A stretch of DNA of 64,000 nucleotides from Progne subis subis (taxonomy: Eukaryota > Chordata > Aves > Passeriformes > Hirundinidae), in contig JAKJHU010000054.1 in NCBI GenBank assembly GCA_022316685.1, positions 806,001 through 870,000 on the forward strand. Reading direction: 5' to 3'. The notes below the pieces were generated by a model that was not told the origin of the DNA, searched no databases, and worked only from the letters and a program-made list of their open reading frames with translations. Shown here piece after piece: positions 51,860-61,894 of this stretch. Position 1 is the first letter of the stretch. Every line of letters begins with the position of its first letter. The translations under genes and the position numbers were made by a program.

Positions 51860-52132
51860 AAGCATGAGGGAGCAAGAAGGATGGGACATCACAGCCTGGA
51901 GCGGGAATTGGACAATTCAACCCCAAAATGAAAATGGACCAAAACTTATCAAAGTGTGAGATCTCGTGACCATTTGTCCATTTTGTGCCCATTTAGGTTC
52001 CACCTTGGGTGCAGCCCTGGCCAGGCCCTGTCCTGCCCGAGCTGTACCCTAAAGGCCTTTCAATAAATCTCTCCTTTATTCTCCAGCTCTGTCCAGTCTC
52101 TGTTCCAGCTCAGCCTCCCCAAGGCATCAGCC
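51860..52132 (+). mobile_element. LTR-like arm 2 of an inverted pair
   Basis: Plus-strand copy of the element at 51,210-51,475, with AATAAA at about 52,062 followed by TCTCTCCTTTATTCTCCAGC. The arms point away from each other with about 380 bp of spacer. Part of the spacer may be more diverged flanks of the same elements. Confidence 0.65.
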
Positions 52133-52139
52133 CTGCCAC

Positions 52140-53525
52140 CCTCCCTGTCTCCTGGCTGAATTTGCACCTCTCTAAGAGTTTCAGTTTTGGCTGCAGCCTC
52201 TCGGCTCTCGAGCTGTTGCAATAATCGCTTGCCCACTCCCCAAGCAGGATCATTTAATCCAATTTAATCTCTCCTGATTGAGCCCCAAAAAGCAAAACCC
52301 CCTGTGTCAGGGAGGACAGCATTAAGAGCAGGAGGCAGAAGGAGGAGAGGATGCTGCTGGTACCCACTGGGATCAGCTCATTGCAGAGAAAACCTCCAGG
52401 AAAGTGGAGAGTGGCTGAAAAAAGGGCAGCATTTGCAAAGCCAGAGGGCATCTCCCAAACACCCCCCTCTGCTGCACACCCAGACAGAGCGAGCTGCCAA
52501 AATCTCTCCTTCCTCCATATTTTTCTTTTCGTTTTTTTGCTTTTCCCAGCCTTTTCCTGATGCTGCCACAGACGGTTTGCAGTCACCGTGCAAACCCCAG
52601 CTTCCCCTGGCCCTGCTGATGACCCTGCCTGGGGCGTGACTAGTTCCTGACTGATTCAAGGGAAAAGTCCATCTGCCCAAAACGCTGAGCCATGGCAGTG
52701 CCTGTGCTCCCAGCCCCACTTCCTGCCCAGAAAAGCTCCCCCAAACCACCAGGTCCTGCCTGGTGTGAGCATCTCTGGGACAGAGGTGGGAATGGGTGCA
52801 AATCATCTCCTGGAGGTGGCCAGGAGCAGCTGGGCACTGCTGATCTGGCCTTGGGGTGGTGGAAGGACAAATCCGGATGTTCTGGCTCTTTCTCCAGCTC
52901 CCAACTTTCAGCTCTTTCTGTTTCAGCCACTCTGTGCATGAATCAGTAAATACAAATAGATACCATATTCATACAAAATCAATAAATAACAAAGGAATCA
53001 ATAAATAACAAAGGAATCAATAAATAAACCAATCCTTTGGGTTTAATGACAACCAGGGTCTCCATCCGTGGTGGTTCAGGAAGGCTTGGAAAATTCGCCT
53101 GCTGTAAATGCCCCTGCTTGTCCCTGGATGCACAAAGGCAGAAGGAGGGGACTCAGTTCCCCAGAGCAATGCAGGTCTGCATGAATTTATTGTGTTTTTC
53201 TGCCCTGCCAATTGCAGAGACATGGAGAGGATTCTCTAGAGCTCAAAACACCCTCTGTGAGCTGAGGAATCCCAAGTTCTGGGCCAGCCAGTGGAAGATT
53301 TTTGCACTTTCATGAAGTCTTTTTGTGCTCTCCTGGGGTTTTTTGTGTTCTCATGAAGTTTTTTTGTGCTTTCATGACCCTCTCTGCCTGTAAACCCTAC
53401 GTGTCCCGCAGAGAATTCCCCACACCTCTGCCCTCCAGCCACCCCTGGTATTCTGGCACCTCTCCTGCCCTCACCAGGGCCAGGTCTTTGTGCATGAGGG
53501 AGAAGTGGGAGTGGGGACAGACGGG
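52140..53525. other. No gene recognised
   Basis: Intergenic sequence between the inverted LTR pair and the 62-bp array. It contains a short 19-bp repeat (AATCAATAAATAACAAAGG, about 2.7 copies, 52,977-53,028) and a TTTTTGTGCTTTCATGA-type repeat near 53,300-53,375. No supported exon. Confidence 0.45.
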
Positions 53526-53530
53526 ATGAA

Positions 53531-53900
53531 GGAAACCAGGAATTGCTCTTTGGGTGAAGCACAGGAGTGAGATCCTGAGCTATCCAAATGGAGGAAACCA
53601 GGAATTGCTCTTTGGGTCAGGCACAGGAGTGAGATCCTGAGCTATCCAAACAAAGGAAATCAGGAATTGCTCTCTGGGTCAAGCACAGGAGTGAGATCCT
53701 GAGCTATCCAAACGAAGGAAATCAGGAATTGCTCTTTGGGTCAGGCACAGGAGTGAGATCCTGAGCTATCCAAACGAAGGAAATCAGGAATTGCTCTTTG
53801 GGTCAGGCACAGGAGTGAGATCCTGAGCTATCCAAACGAAGGAAATCAGGAATTGCTCTCTGGGTCAAGCACAGGAATGAGATCCTGAGCTATCCAAACC
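53531..53900 (+). repeat. 62-bp tandem repeat, six copies
   Basis: Copies start at 53,531, 53,593, 53,655, 53,717, 53,779 and 53,841, an exact 62-bp period. Each contains AGGAATTGCTCTTTGGGTCA and GAGTGAGATCCTGAGCTATC. Copy-to-copy divergence is low, so the array is young. Confidence 0.96.
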
Positions 53901-55070
53901 CTGGGTTGGGATTTTTGTATGGAGAGAGCAGCCCTGAGCCAGGGATGAGCTGAGCTTGGCTTGGTGGGTGCCCAGACAGAGGGAAAAGGAGCAGGATGGA
54001 CAAGAGAGCAGCGCTGGGGTACAACAAACACCAGGAGCATGGTGAGGAATATCCCACAGGCAGAAACCCCTGGAAACTGAGATCGGGGCACTGTGGGCAC
54101 TGCAGTTTCCAGAGGGTGACTTGTCAATCCAGCAAATCTCACAATCAGTGGATTCTTTCTGAAGGAAAAGGCCAAAAACGTTTCCTCTTCGCTGCAGGAG
54201 TGACTGGCCGAGCTTTCGGTTCTCCATTCGGCTGAGGGCCGGATGGGACTTCTTACTGGATGCTGATGAAATATTTTCCATTGTGACTGGAATCGAGGAT
54301 ATTACGGCGAATTGCACAAAAGCGCGGCTCAGCAAGAGCAGGGAGCCCGTGTTTAATTCCGTTTGAGGAATTAGATACGAGGAACTGATATAAAGGGAGA
54401 GTGAAGAAATGACTGGTGGTTTTATTTCTCCTGCCGAGGAAGATCTCTTTGAGGAGGTGACATCCGAATCCAGCAGAGGAACACAAATTTAGGAGGGGGA
54501 GGGAGGGAGGAAACAAAGGGAAAGAGAAACTTCAGCTTTACAAATGCAGATTTGAAAGGCTAAAGGGAGAAAAAACCCCATTAGTTAGGAGGGGAGCAAA
54601 GAGCCAAAGATGCCACTTCTCTTTGGCTCGCCTGGTTATTGCCAGGCAAAACCCAAATTTTGTGCACCCAGGAGAGAAAAGAGAACAAAAAAGAAAGGAA
54701 GAGGTGGTTGAGGCAGGTGCAGCCAAGACAAAAAGGCTGCAAAGATTCCCATGGATTCCTCCCGAGCCAGGCTGCGGCCACCTCACCCCAAACTCACATG
54801 GAGTGGGGGAGCAAACGTGGTCTGGCATAATCTGATGATTCTGGCACTGCCTCGCAGGAGCATCCCAAAGAAAAGAGGGGAATTAAAGGGATTAAATAAA
54901 GGAAATTAAGTCTAAGCCCCCTGGGGCTGTGCAGAGGGACCATCCCTGACCGAGGGCAGGACAAGGGGAGCAGCCAGGAGCAACAGGGGCAGTGTGGGGC
55001 CAGAGCAGAACCCAAATTCTCTCAGTCCCTGGGTGAGGAACCTCTCCCTTAGGGCTCTTCTCCCAGAAGT
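53901..55070. other. No gene recognised
   Basis: Unique-looking sequence with short open frames on both strands but no recognisable protein family and no convincing splice-bounded exon. Confidence 0.4.
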
Positions 55071-55076
55071 AAGGGA

Positions 55077-55200
55077 GAATCACAGAATATTCTCGAGCTG
55101 GAAGGGATCCACAAGGACAACCAAGTCCCTGAAGCAGAGCTGTGCTCTGGGCACTCCTTCCAGGAGAGCAGCCCCACACTTTGCAGCACCAAGGGGATCA
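55077..55200 (-). mobile_element. CR1 LINE 3' end, antisense
   Basis: GAATCACAGAATATTCTCGA, GCTGGAAGGGATCCACAAGG and the following CAACCAAGTCCCTGAAG match the reverse complement of the CR1 3' terminus. The right boundary is approximate. Confidence 0.8.
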
Positions 55201-55936
55201 AAGCAACCTCTGCTCCAGCGCAGGGCAGGAACCCGCAGCGGGAAGAAAGGGAAGTCAGCACCAGCGCCTCAATCCCGTGCAAGTGCAGAGGAAGCCACTG
55301 GGGTTATGCAACATCCCTCTGGGAAGTGACACTCATTGATAAAAATTATGCAAAGGGATCCTGGGCCTTGAGGTTCTGAGGAGAGCACAGGGCAGGCTCG
55401 TGAGCTGTCCCCCAGCCTCGTGTGTGTGTGTGGTTTTGTGGGAGAAATTCTGCACTCAAAGCACGGTTCCTGCACCAGGCCCCGCTGATGGATTTGTAAT
55501 TCGAATTTCCAAATGTTCCTTCCCTCTCTGAGGATCCTGTGGTAAAACCCCCCAGGCCAGGAAAGGTTTTCTGGGCACACCTGGCACTCCAGAAAATCCC
55601 AAAGGGATTAGTGGGGGATTATGTCCAGCAACAGGGGGGATGGTGTGGCACTGCTCCTTCCTCCCACAGAGGGAACACATTGCGGCCCCATGGGGGATGT
55701 TCTGCACCAGGGTAGGTGCCCCCCGTTTCCCTGCTCCCCAGCTGGGTCTCTGGCGCTGAACCAGCCCTATTTTTGCTCGTTTTGAACCAATCCAGCACAG
55801 CCCCATGCCCAGGCAGCTGGCGATGCCCCACAACCCCATCAGGAGCTGACCTCTCCTCCCCTTCCCCGGCCCCAAATCCCATCAGAGGAGGAGCTGGGAC
55901 AGATCAGAGGGGGAAAATCTCCCTGTTGGTACTTAC

Positions 55937-55999
55937 AGGGCATCCCCTGGCTTCCTGTCCAGCCAGCAGCAGGATGAGCAGGGCTGAGGAGATCCTCAT
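55937..55999 (-). CDS. Orphan signal-peptide exon of an unidentified secreted protein gene
   Basis: On the minus strand an ATG opens a 21-codon segment: MRISSALLILLLAGQEARG followed by Cys-Pro, a textbook signal peptide with basic N-terminus, hydrophobic core and small residues near a likely cleavage point. It ends exactly at a strong donor, CCT|GTAAGT, in phase 0. A TATA box lies about 70 nt upstream of the ATG and a perfect NF-kB palindrome about 155 nt upstream. It sits between two CC chemokine genes of the same orientation, but they split after the signal peptide in phase 1, so it need not be a chemokine. I could not identify the later exons. An open minus-strand frame at about 55,456-55,875 is in a compatible phase and has a Cys-x2-Cys cluster, but its acceptors are poor. 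It may be a partial or broken gene. Confidence 0.5.
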
Positions 56000-56067
56000 G
56001 TCCAAGCCGAGGCTCTGCCAGCACCAGCAGCTCTGATTCCACCAAGATCTGCCTGCAGCCCTGTGTG

Positions 56068-56075
56068 ATTTATAA
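56068..56075 (-). promoter_or_regulatory. TATA box of the orphan signal-peptide exon
   Basis: TTATAAAT on the minus strand, 69 nt upstream of the ATG at 55,999. This spacing suits a leader of about 35-45 nt. Confidence 0.6.
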
Positions 56076-56153
56076 CCACCCCTGCCATGACCCCTCCGGA
56101 CCTTCCCCGTGGAAAGAACCGCTTGGATCTCTCCGTGAGGGGCGGGAGGTGAA

Positions 56154-56163
56154 GGGAAATTCC
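56154..56163. promoter_or_regulatory. Perfect NF-kB palindrome
   Basis: GGGAAATTCC fully matches GGGRNWYYCC, about 80 bp upstream of the TATA box of the orphan exon. NF-kB control is typical of chemokine and acute-phase promoters. Function here is inferred from motif and position. Confidence 0.55.
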
Positions 56164-56628
56164 TTCTGCCCCCCGTGACCCCCGAGGAAAGCGTGGTGCT
56201 GCTGGGGCTGGGAGCCCCTGTGGGGCTGGGGCTGTGGTCACCAGTGTGACGCTCGCTCTCGCCGGTTCCTGTGCCAGAATCCCCCCTTGGCGCCCGCCCG
56301 GCGCCTTTCCTGGTGGCACCCTGGGGTTTTTGGCTGTCTCGGGCACCCCAGAGATCCCCCTCTTATGGAATTGGGGCGTTAATTAGGATGGCTGGTGAGG
56401 AGCACAGGAAGCCTCCTGTGCGTGTGTTTGTCCCCCTGGTTCTTCCCAAAGCTCTCCTGGATTTGGTCTGGCCCCATTCACCCCTGGACGTCCTCACAGA
56501 GACCTGGCTGAGGCTCCAGCTCTTCCTGGCTCCCTGCTGCTCCCAACACCTGGGCAGGAAAGCCGGCAGCGGGATCAGCCCCGTCCCGAGAGACTCGCAC
56601 GGACAGATGTTTGCGTGTGGGAATTGCC

Positions 56629-56634
56629 TTTAAT
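56629..56634 (-). terminator. Candidate poly(A) signal of the 97-aa CC chemokine
   Basis: ATTAAA variant on the minus strand about 250 nt beyond the stop codon at 56,882. No AATAAA was found closer. Confidence 0.4.
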
Positions 56635-56881
56635 TCCGTTCAGTGTCCGCAAAGAACAGCAGTGGAGCTGCCCCCCTCCTTCACCCCCCGCCTGCTGCAG
56701 CCTCTCCGTGGACCACAGAGGGTCTGGACACTCCGTCCTGGTGGGTTTTGCCTTCAGGGACGTGGTGAGGGTCATCGTGGCGGGGAGGATGTCCCCTGTG
56801 AGCTGCTCCATCCAGAAGTGTCCCCTGTGCCTTGGAGGTGTCCCCCACAGGGAGGAGTCCCCGCTGTCCTCGGCCACCCCG

Positions 56882-57716
56882 CTAGCTGGGGATGGAGAAG
56901 GAGCTGACCTGGAAGCTCTGCTGGTACCTCTTGACCCACGCCCTGCTGGCCTGGGTGCAGATCTCCTTCCCGTTCCTCACCCTGAAGCTGGGGCACAGAG
57001 GAGCTGGGGTCAGTGGGGACCCCGACGCTGAACCCCTCAGGGGATTGGGATCCCCACCCAAGCAGGGCTGTGGCAGGATCCAGGGGGGATTTTGGGTACT
57101 CACATCACGGCCCGGTGCGGGCACTCGGGGCTGGTGGGGTAACAGGCCACCACGTTGTCCCTCTTGATCCTTCTCGTCTGGAAGTTGAAGCAGCACTTGT
57201 CAGGCATGGCTGGAGCTCCTGGGGGACAGCACAAGCCTGGCTTAGCCTGGAGACCCCCGCGCCCTACTCAGCCCTCCTGCCATGGCAATGGCAGCTCCTC
57301 ATCCCCCAGCCCTGGGTTCTGTCCCTGACCCCCAGTCCCTGGGTTCTCTCCCTCATCTCTGGGTTCTGTCCCTCTCCCCCATCCCTGGGTTCTCTCCCTC
57401 ATCTCTGGGTTCTGTCCCTCTCCCCCATCCCTGGGTTCTCTCCCCCAGTCCCTGGGTCCTGTCCCTCTCCCCCATCTCTGGGTTCTGTCCCCATCCCTGG
57501 GTTCTGTCCCCAATCCCCCAATCCCTGGGTTCTGTCCCCCAGTCCCTGGGTTCTGTCCCCAATCCCCCAATCCCTGGGTTCTCTCCCCCAATCCCTGGGT
57601 CCTGTCCCTCTCCCCCAGCCCCTGGGGTCGGGGCAGTGCTCACTCTGGGCCAGGCTGTGCCAGCACAGCGTGGAGAGGATGAGGAGGGCACACACCACCC
57701 TGGCTGCTGTCCCCAT
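56882..57716 (-). CDS. CC chemokine with an additional cysteine (97 aa)
   Basis: Three minus-strand exons: 57644-57716, 57104-57218, 56882-56987; phases 1 and 2; 294 nt in frame. Signal peptide about 1-23 (MGTAARVVCALLILSTLCWHS, ending SLAQ). The mature chain has Cys33-Cys34 in DKCCFNFQ, Cys57 in SPECPHRAVI and Cys73 in GKEICTQ, giving the four canonical cysteines, and the helix begins RAWVKRYQQSF. A fifth cysteine, Cys50 (VVACYP), lies in the 20s-30s region with no obvious partner. Human CCL1 has a cysteine at the same place (ILCYRN) that pairs with one in its C-terminus; that second cysteine is missing here. The basic RRIKRD segment suits glycosaminoglycan or receptor binding. Closest in feel to the MCP/CCL1 side of the family; orthologue not assigned. 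A TATA box and a kB-type site lie just upstream; the first intron holds a minisatellite. Confidence 0.94.
57297..57625 (+). repeat. CCCTGGGTTCTGTCC-type minisatellite in a chemokine intron
   Basis: About 18 irregular copies of a 15-23 bp unit (CCCTGGGTTCTGTCCC with CCCAATCC or CTCTCCCCCAT spacers). It occupies most of the first intron (57219-57643) of the 97-aa chemokine gene. It creates long but meaningless frames on both strands. Confidence 0.93.
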
Positions 57717-57771
57717 GCTGGGCTGTGGCCGTGGCAGAGCCGCCTGTGCCGGGGCCAGGCTGCCCCGGCTG

Positions 57772-57779
57772 CTTTTATG
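57772..57779 (-). promoter_or_regulatory. TATA box of the 97-aa CC chemokine
   Basis: CATAAAAG on the minus strand, 56 nt upstream of the ATG, so the leader is only about 25-30 nt. Confidence 0.7.
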
Positions 57780-57780
57780 G

Positions 57781-57790
57781 GGGAGCTTCC
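57781..57790. promoter_or_regulatory. kB-like site abutting the chemokine TATA box
   Basis: GGGAGCTTCC fits the loose NF-kB consensus GGGRNNYYCC and lies one base upstream of the TATA box of the 97-aa chemokine. Such close spacing is unusual. The central bases are not optimal, so binding is uncertain. Confidence 0.4.
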
Positions 57791-58269
57791 CCCAGGGCCA
57801 GGGGGAGGGCCTGGGCCCCTGCCACGTCCCAAAGCACACAGGGTAAGTGATACTCATCCCCTCTTCCCCTCCCCAGCCCTGGGAAAGAAAAAAAATCTGC
57901 TCCCAGGCGGCGCTTCTGGCACCGACGGGCTTGGGATTTTTCCTGAGCTCCGGCGTTAGGGATGATGGACAGGTTGTTCCCAAAGTTTGGCTCTGCACCC
58001 TGGTTCCCCGGGCAGGCTGCGTGCAGACCTCGTGGAAGGAGCCCCGGGGAGGGTGAGAGGGTTTGGGTATGTCCTTTGGATGGGTCACAGCATCCTGTGG
58101 GGTTGTCCCACGCTCCGTGCCCTCCCCCTGCCCCGTGGTTTTCTACCCTGGGGACCACCAAAGCAAAAAAAACACCTCTTTACCCAACCCCCAAAAAACA
58201 GCCAGAGAGAAAACAAAACTAGAGAGAAAAACCCCAAAGTGTAGAGGAGCGTGAACTCCTCCGTGCAGG

Positions 58270-58464
58270 TTTGAGGCTGTTTGGGGCTGTTTGGGGCTGT
58301 TTGGGGCTGTTTGGGGCTGTTTGTTTGGGGCTGTTTGGGGCTGTTTGGGGCTGTTTGTTTGGGGCTGTTTGGGGCTGTTTGGGGCTGTTTGGAGCTGTCT
58401 GGGGCTGTTTGGGGCTGTTTGTTTGGGGCTGTTTGGGGCTGTTTGTTTGGGGCTGTTTGGGGCC
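58270..58464 (+). repeat. GGGGCTGTTT decamer array (G-quadruplex-prone)
   Basis: About 18 copies of GGGGCTGTTT, some expanded to 14 bp by an extra TGTT or GTTT. Nearly every unit contributes a GGGG tract with a 6- to 10-nt loop. Open frames through it are repeat translations. Confidence 0.95.
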
Positions 58465-58469
58465 GGGGC

Positions 58470-61400
58470 AGGGAGGGCAGGTGGCTCCGCTTCCCAGTGC
58501 TCGCAGCCCAAGCAGCAGCTCATGTTCCTGGCCGTGCCGGGCTGGGGAAGGCAGAGGCCAGCCAGAGGCTTCCCTGGTGGATTGTGCCTGGCTGCAGCTG
58601 TCAAAAAAAAACCCCCAACTTCTCCCCCCCAGCCCCAAATCCCAGGGCGCTTCCCAGCTGCCGGCAGCTGGCGGATGGTGGGAAGCAGCGGGAGAGGCGG
58701 AGGCTGTGCTGGAGGAGCTGGGAATGCCGAGGGCACCCTGGGGGACACGGGCCTGCCCTGGGGGGCCGTTCCTGGAAGGGAAAAATGCCCCGATGGGAAC
58801 GGACAGCGCCTCGTTGGCCCTTCTCCGAAGGCGTTTCCCAGAAATCAGGTTTGTTTGGGATGCGCCCGTAGGACGGCGGTGAGGTGCCGAGTGCGGATAA
58901 AGGGGGTTTGTGTTTTTCTGGCAGAGCTGAGCACCTTTCGTCATCACCCAAATTCCCAATTAATCCCTCCTCGACGAGCAGAGTTGTCTCCGGCTCTGCC
59001 CCCGGCTCGCCTTTCCCGGACCGGATCCATCTTTTCCCTCATCCCTCTTCCACCGCGGGGCTCCCGGTGCAAACTCGGCCCTCTAAGGGTAGAAAATACT
59101 CCCTGGAAAACAAAAGGAAGGAAAACAGAACAGCGCTTATCGGTCTGGGAAAACCCCTTTTAAAGACTCCGGGGTGAAATGCTGGGATGCAGCAGGAAAA
59201 GGCGGCCAGGGATGACATTCCCAGCTCGCCCACGCGTGGAGTTTGGTGCAGGAGCACAGCCTCTGCTCTGGGGTCCTCTGATCCCACAGATTATCTGGAA
59301 AACACCTTTTCCCATCTTTCCCCGCTGTTTCAGGGGGGCTCCGTGCCTGCAGCCCCAGCTCCGGGCCAGGACGAGGGGACAAACCCGGGCACTGCCGGGG
59401 CGGCACCGGGCATCCAGCGCCCGCTCCAAAGCATCCGCGGAGCTCCAAAGCTCCCTCCCGGGTGGGGCTGGGATGTCCCGGGGGACGCTGCAGTCCAGCC
59501 CGGACGTTCCTGAGAGAAAGCCGAGAGCTCCTGATGGACAGCAGAACATTCCAGGGAAATCCGGACGGGAGTGACGGGGCTGATCCACCTGGGACAGCCC
59601 GGGACACACCGGGACAGGCTGGGACAGGCTGGGACACACCGGGACACACCAGGACAGTCCGGGACAGCCCGGCACACACCGGGACACACCGGGACAGTCC
59701 GGGACAGCCCGGCACACACCGGGAATGCCGCTCTCCCCGGGGCAGAGCTGCTTTTCCAGCCGGTGCTTTATGGATGCCGCGGCATTTCCCTCTCAGCCCA
59801 TCAATACCCCCGGGGCAGCCAAAGTCAGCCAAAGTCAGGCCCGGGAGCGAAGCGAAGCTGCTTTGCCGGGTCGGGGCTTTTTCTAGCGAGGATTTGTTTG
59901 ATTTCTGTTTTTCCCTTTGTTTGATCTCCTCTTCTCCCTTTCCAGTCGTGGTCGGGTCAGCTTCTCCTGGCCGGGGCTGACTCAGAGGTAGCGCTGAATT
60001 CACACCCCGTTCCTTTTCACACACATTCCCCGTGCCGTTTCCCTTTTTTTAAAGTCCTTGTCCGGCCCCAGCCACCCAGGACTTCCCCAGCTGCTGCAGA
60101 GGCGGATTCTGTCAGAAAAGCTCCCCACCAAAAAAGGTGGCTCGTACTGTCCCCCTTTGCCACCCACACCCCTGCGGAGCCCAGCTGCATTCTGCCCCCG
60201 AAAAGAGCTGGGGATGATTTGGATTTTAATCTTTTTTTTATTTTTGTCCTTGTATTGCCTGGCACCCAGCTGCCCTGAGACTCCTTCCTCCTATGGAATT
60301 CAGAGCGCTGCCACTCTGTTCCAGGGGAGGTTTCACCAGGAAAATCCTGGCTAAATCCAGTTTCAGACGTGCCGATCCTATGGGAGGAATGCTGAGCACG
60401 CTCTGGTGCTGCTGGAAGAAGCTGGTCCAGGCTCTGACCAGCCCATGTCGCCCTCACCCGCCTAATTCAGGCTCAGGGAAAGGTTGGGAGCGATGTTCCC
60501 ACCTGTGGGAAATGGAAACACGCTGAAAAATGCGGCATTGTGTGGCTTCGGTGTAAATCTCTGGGGTTTGGGGCTCCTCTCTCGGTTTTGGAGCCGTGTC
60601 CCCACATCCCTCTGGCCCAGAGGGAGAGCAGCCCCAGAGGGAGGGGGTCGGAGCCCAGAGCAGTGGTGGGGAGCTCAGAGAGGTGAAAAGTTCCATTTGG
60701 GATGACAATCCCTGTCCCCATCTCCTGAGGGCGGCGATTTGGTGGTTTTCCTTTTGTCCCTGAGCACAGGGAAGGGATTTTGTGGCTGTCCCTGGGCACA
60801 GGGCAGGAGTTTTGTGGCTGTCCCGGGGCACAGGGCAGGAGTTTTGTGGTCATCCCCTTGTCCCTGAGCATTTCATCCTCTCCCAGCTGTCCCGAGCTGA
60901 ACTCTCCCCCTTCCTCGACACATCTCCGAGTGCTCACTGACTCATTTCCCGTGTCCTTTGGCCCCCGGCATCCTGGCTGCCCCCGCACGGGACAGACGCT
61001 GATTTCACACCAAACTCCTCTGCCTGAGATTGATCAGGGCTGGGCTGCTCCAGCTGAGCGAGCTCGTCCCAACCCCGACCTTTGAAAACCCTGAATTTAG
61101 AGCTCAAATAAACCCAAAGCCTCCTCTGGCTCCTGATCTTCACCCTGATTCCTGATCTTCATCCCAATTCCCCATCTTCACCCCAATTCCTGATCTTCAC
61201 CCCTATTCCTGCGCTTTCCACTTTCCTCACGATTTCCCAGCACCCTGAAAGGCACAGGAGAAGAAAAAAAAAAGGATAAATCCCAAAGGCACCGAGGAAG
61301 ATGCTGGTAAAATCCTCTGCACCCAGGTGCTGGGATCAAAACTAACCCCCCAAAAAATCCACACTGGCACCTTGCTGGGCTCTCCGGATTTTCTCCAGGC

Positions 61401-61885
61401 TCCATGGGATGCAGGGAGGCGGTGACGGGGATCAGCACCACCAGGATTTGGGGAATTCTGTTCCAGTCCACCCGATCCCTCCTCCCCGGGCCGGCCCTGG
61501 CTCCCCGCGGTGTTTTCCCAGCTACCGGCAGCTCGGATCTGCCTTTGTGGCCTCGCTGACCCATTTTCCACACGTATTTTCTGCCACCGCCTGACCAGGG
61601 CAGGAAAAGACACCCCAGGGGAGATGAATTCATTTCCTCCAGGCTCATCCCGGGGTGTTTTCCTGGAGAATCCTTCCCCCTGGCCTCACTCCGAGCCCAT
61701 GCGGCAGCCCCGGTGTGGATTCTCCTTCCCCCGTCTTGGAAATTCCCCTAAAATCCTTCCACAAATATTCCCTGGGGAGGGGGAAGGAATTTCCTGGTGA
61801 GTTTGCTGCAGGGAAAGTTCCGCGGGGGAAGCGTTGGAATGGGAAACCTCAAAGGGGAGGAGGGGAGATGGTGGGGGTGGAGAGG
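58470..61885. other. No gene recognised; GC-rich with short tandem repeats
   Basis: No splice-bounded exon of a known family seen. Besides the array at 59.6 kb it holds a roughly 31-bp repeat (TTTTGTGGCTGTCCC plus GGCACAGGGCAGGAG) at 60,775-60,850 and CTGATCTTCACCC-type repeats at 61,130-61,210. Confidence 0.4.
59590..59722 (+). repeat. CGGGACACAC/CGGGACAGCC tandem repeat
   Basis: About 12 short units of 10-12 bp (GGGACACACC, GGGACAGGCT, GGGACAGCCC, GGACAGTCC) in higher-order blocks of roughly 54 bp. Confidence 0.9.
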
Positions 61886-61894
61886 GGAGGAAGA

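Noticed and set aside
54253..54516. 87-codon minus-strand frame with two cysteines considered as an exon of the orphan gene
   Set aside because: No signal for acceptor and donor at suitable places and no family motif.
58143..58959. Open frames with CC motifs (SCCLGCEHW) considered as a third chemokine exon
   Set aside because: No acceptor/donor at chemokine phases, no later CxxP/WVQ exon, and most of the frame is the GGGGCTGTTT array (PNSPKQ repeats).
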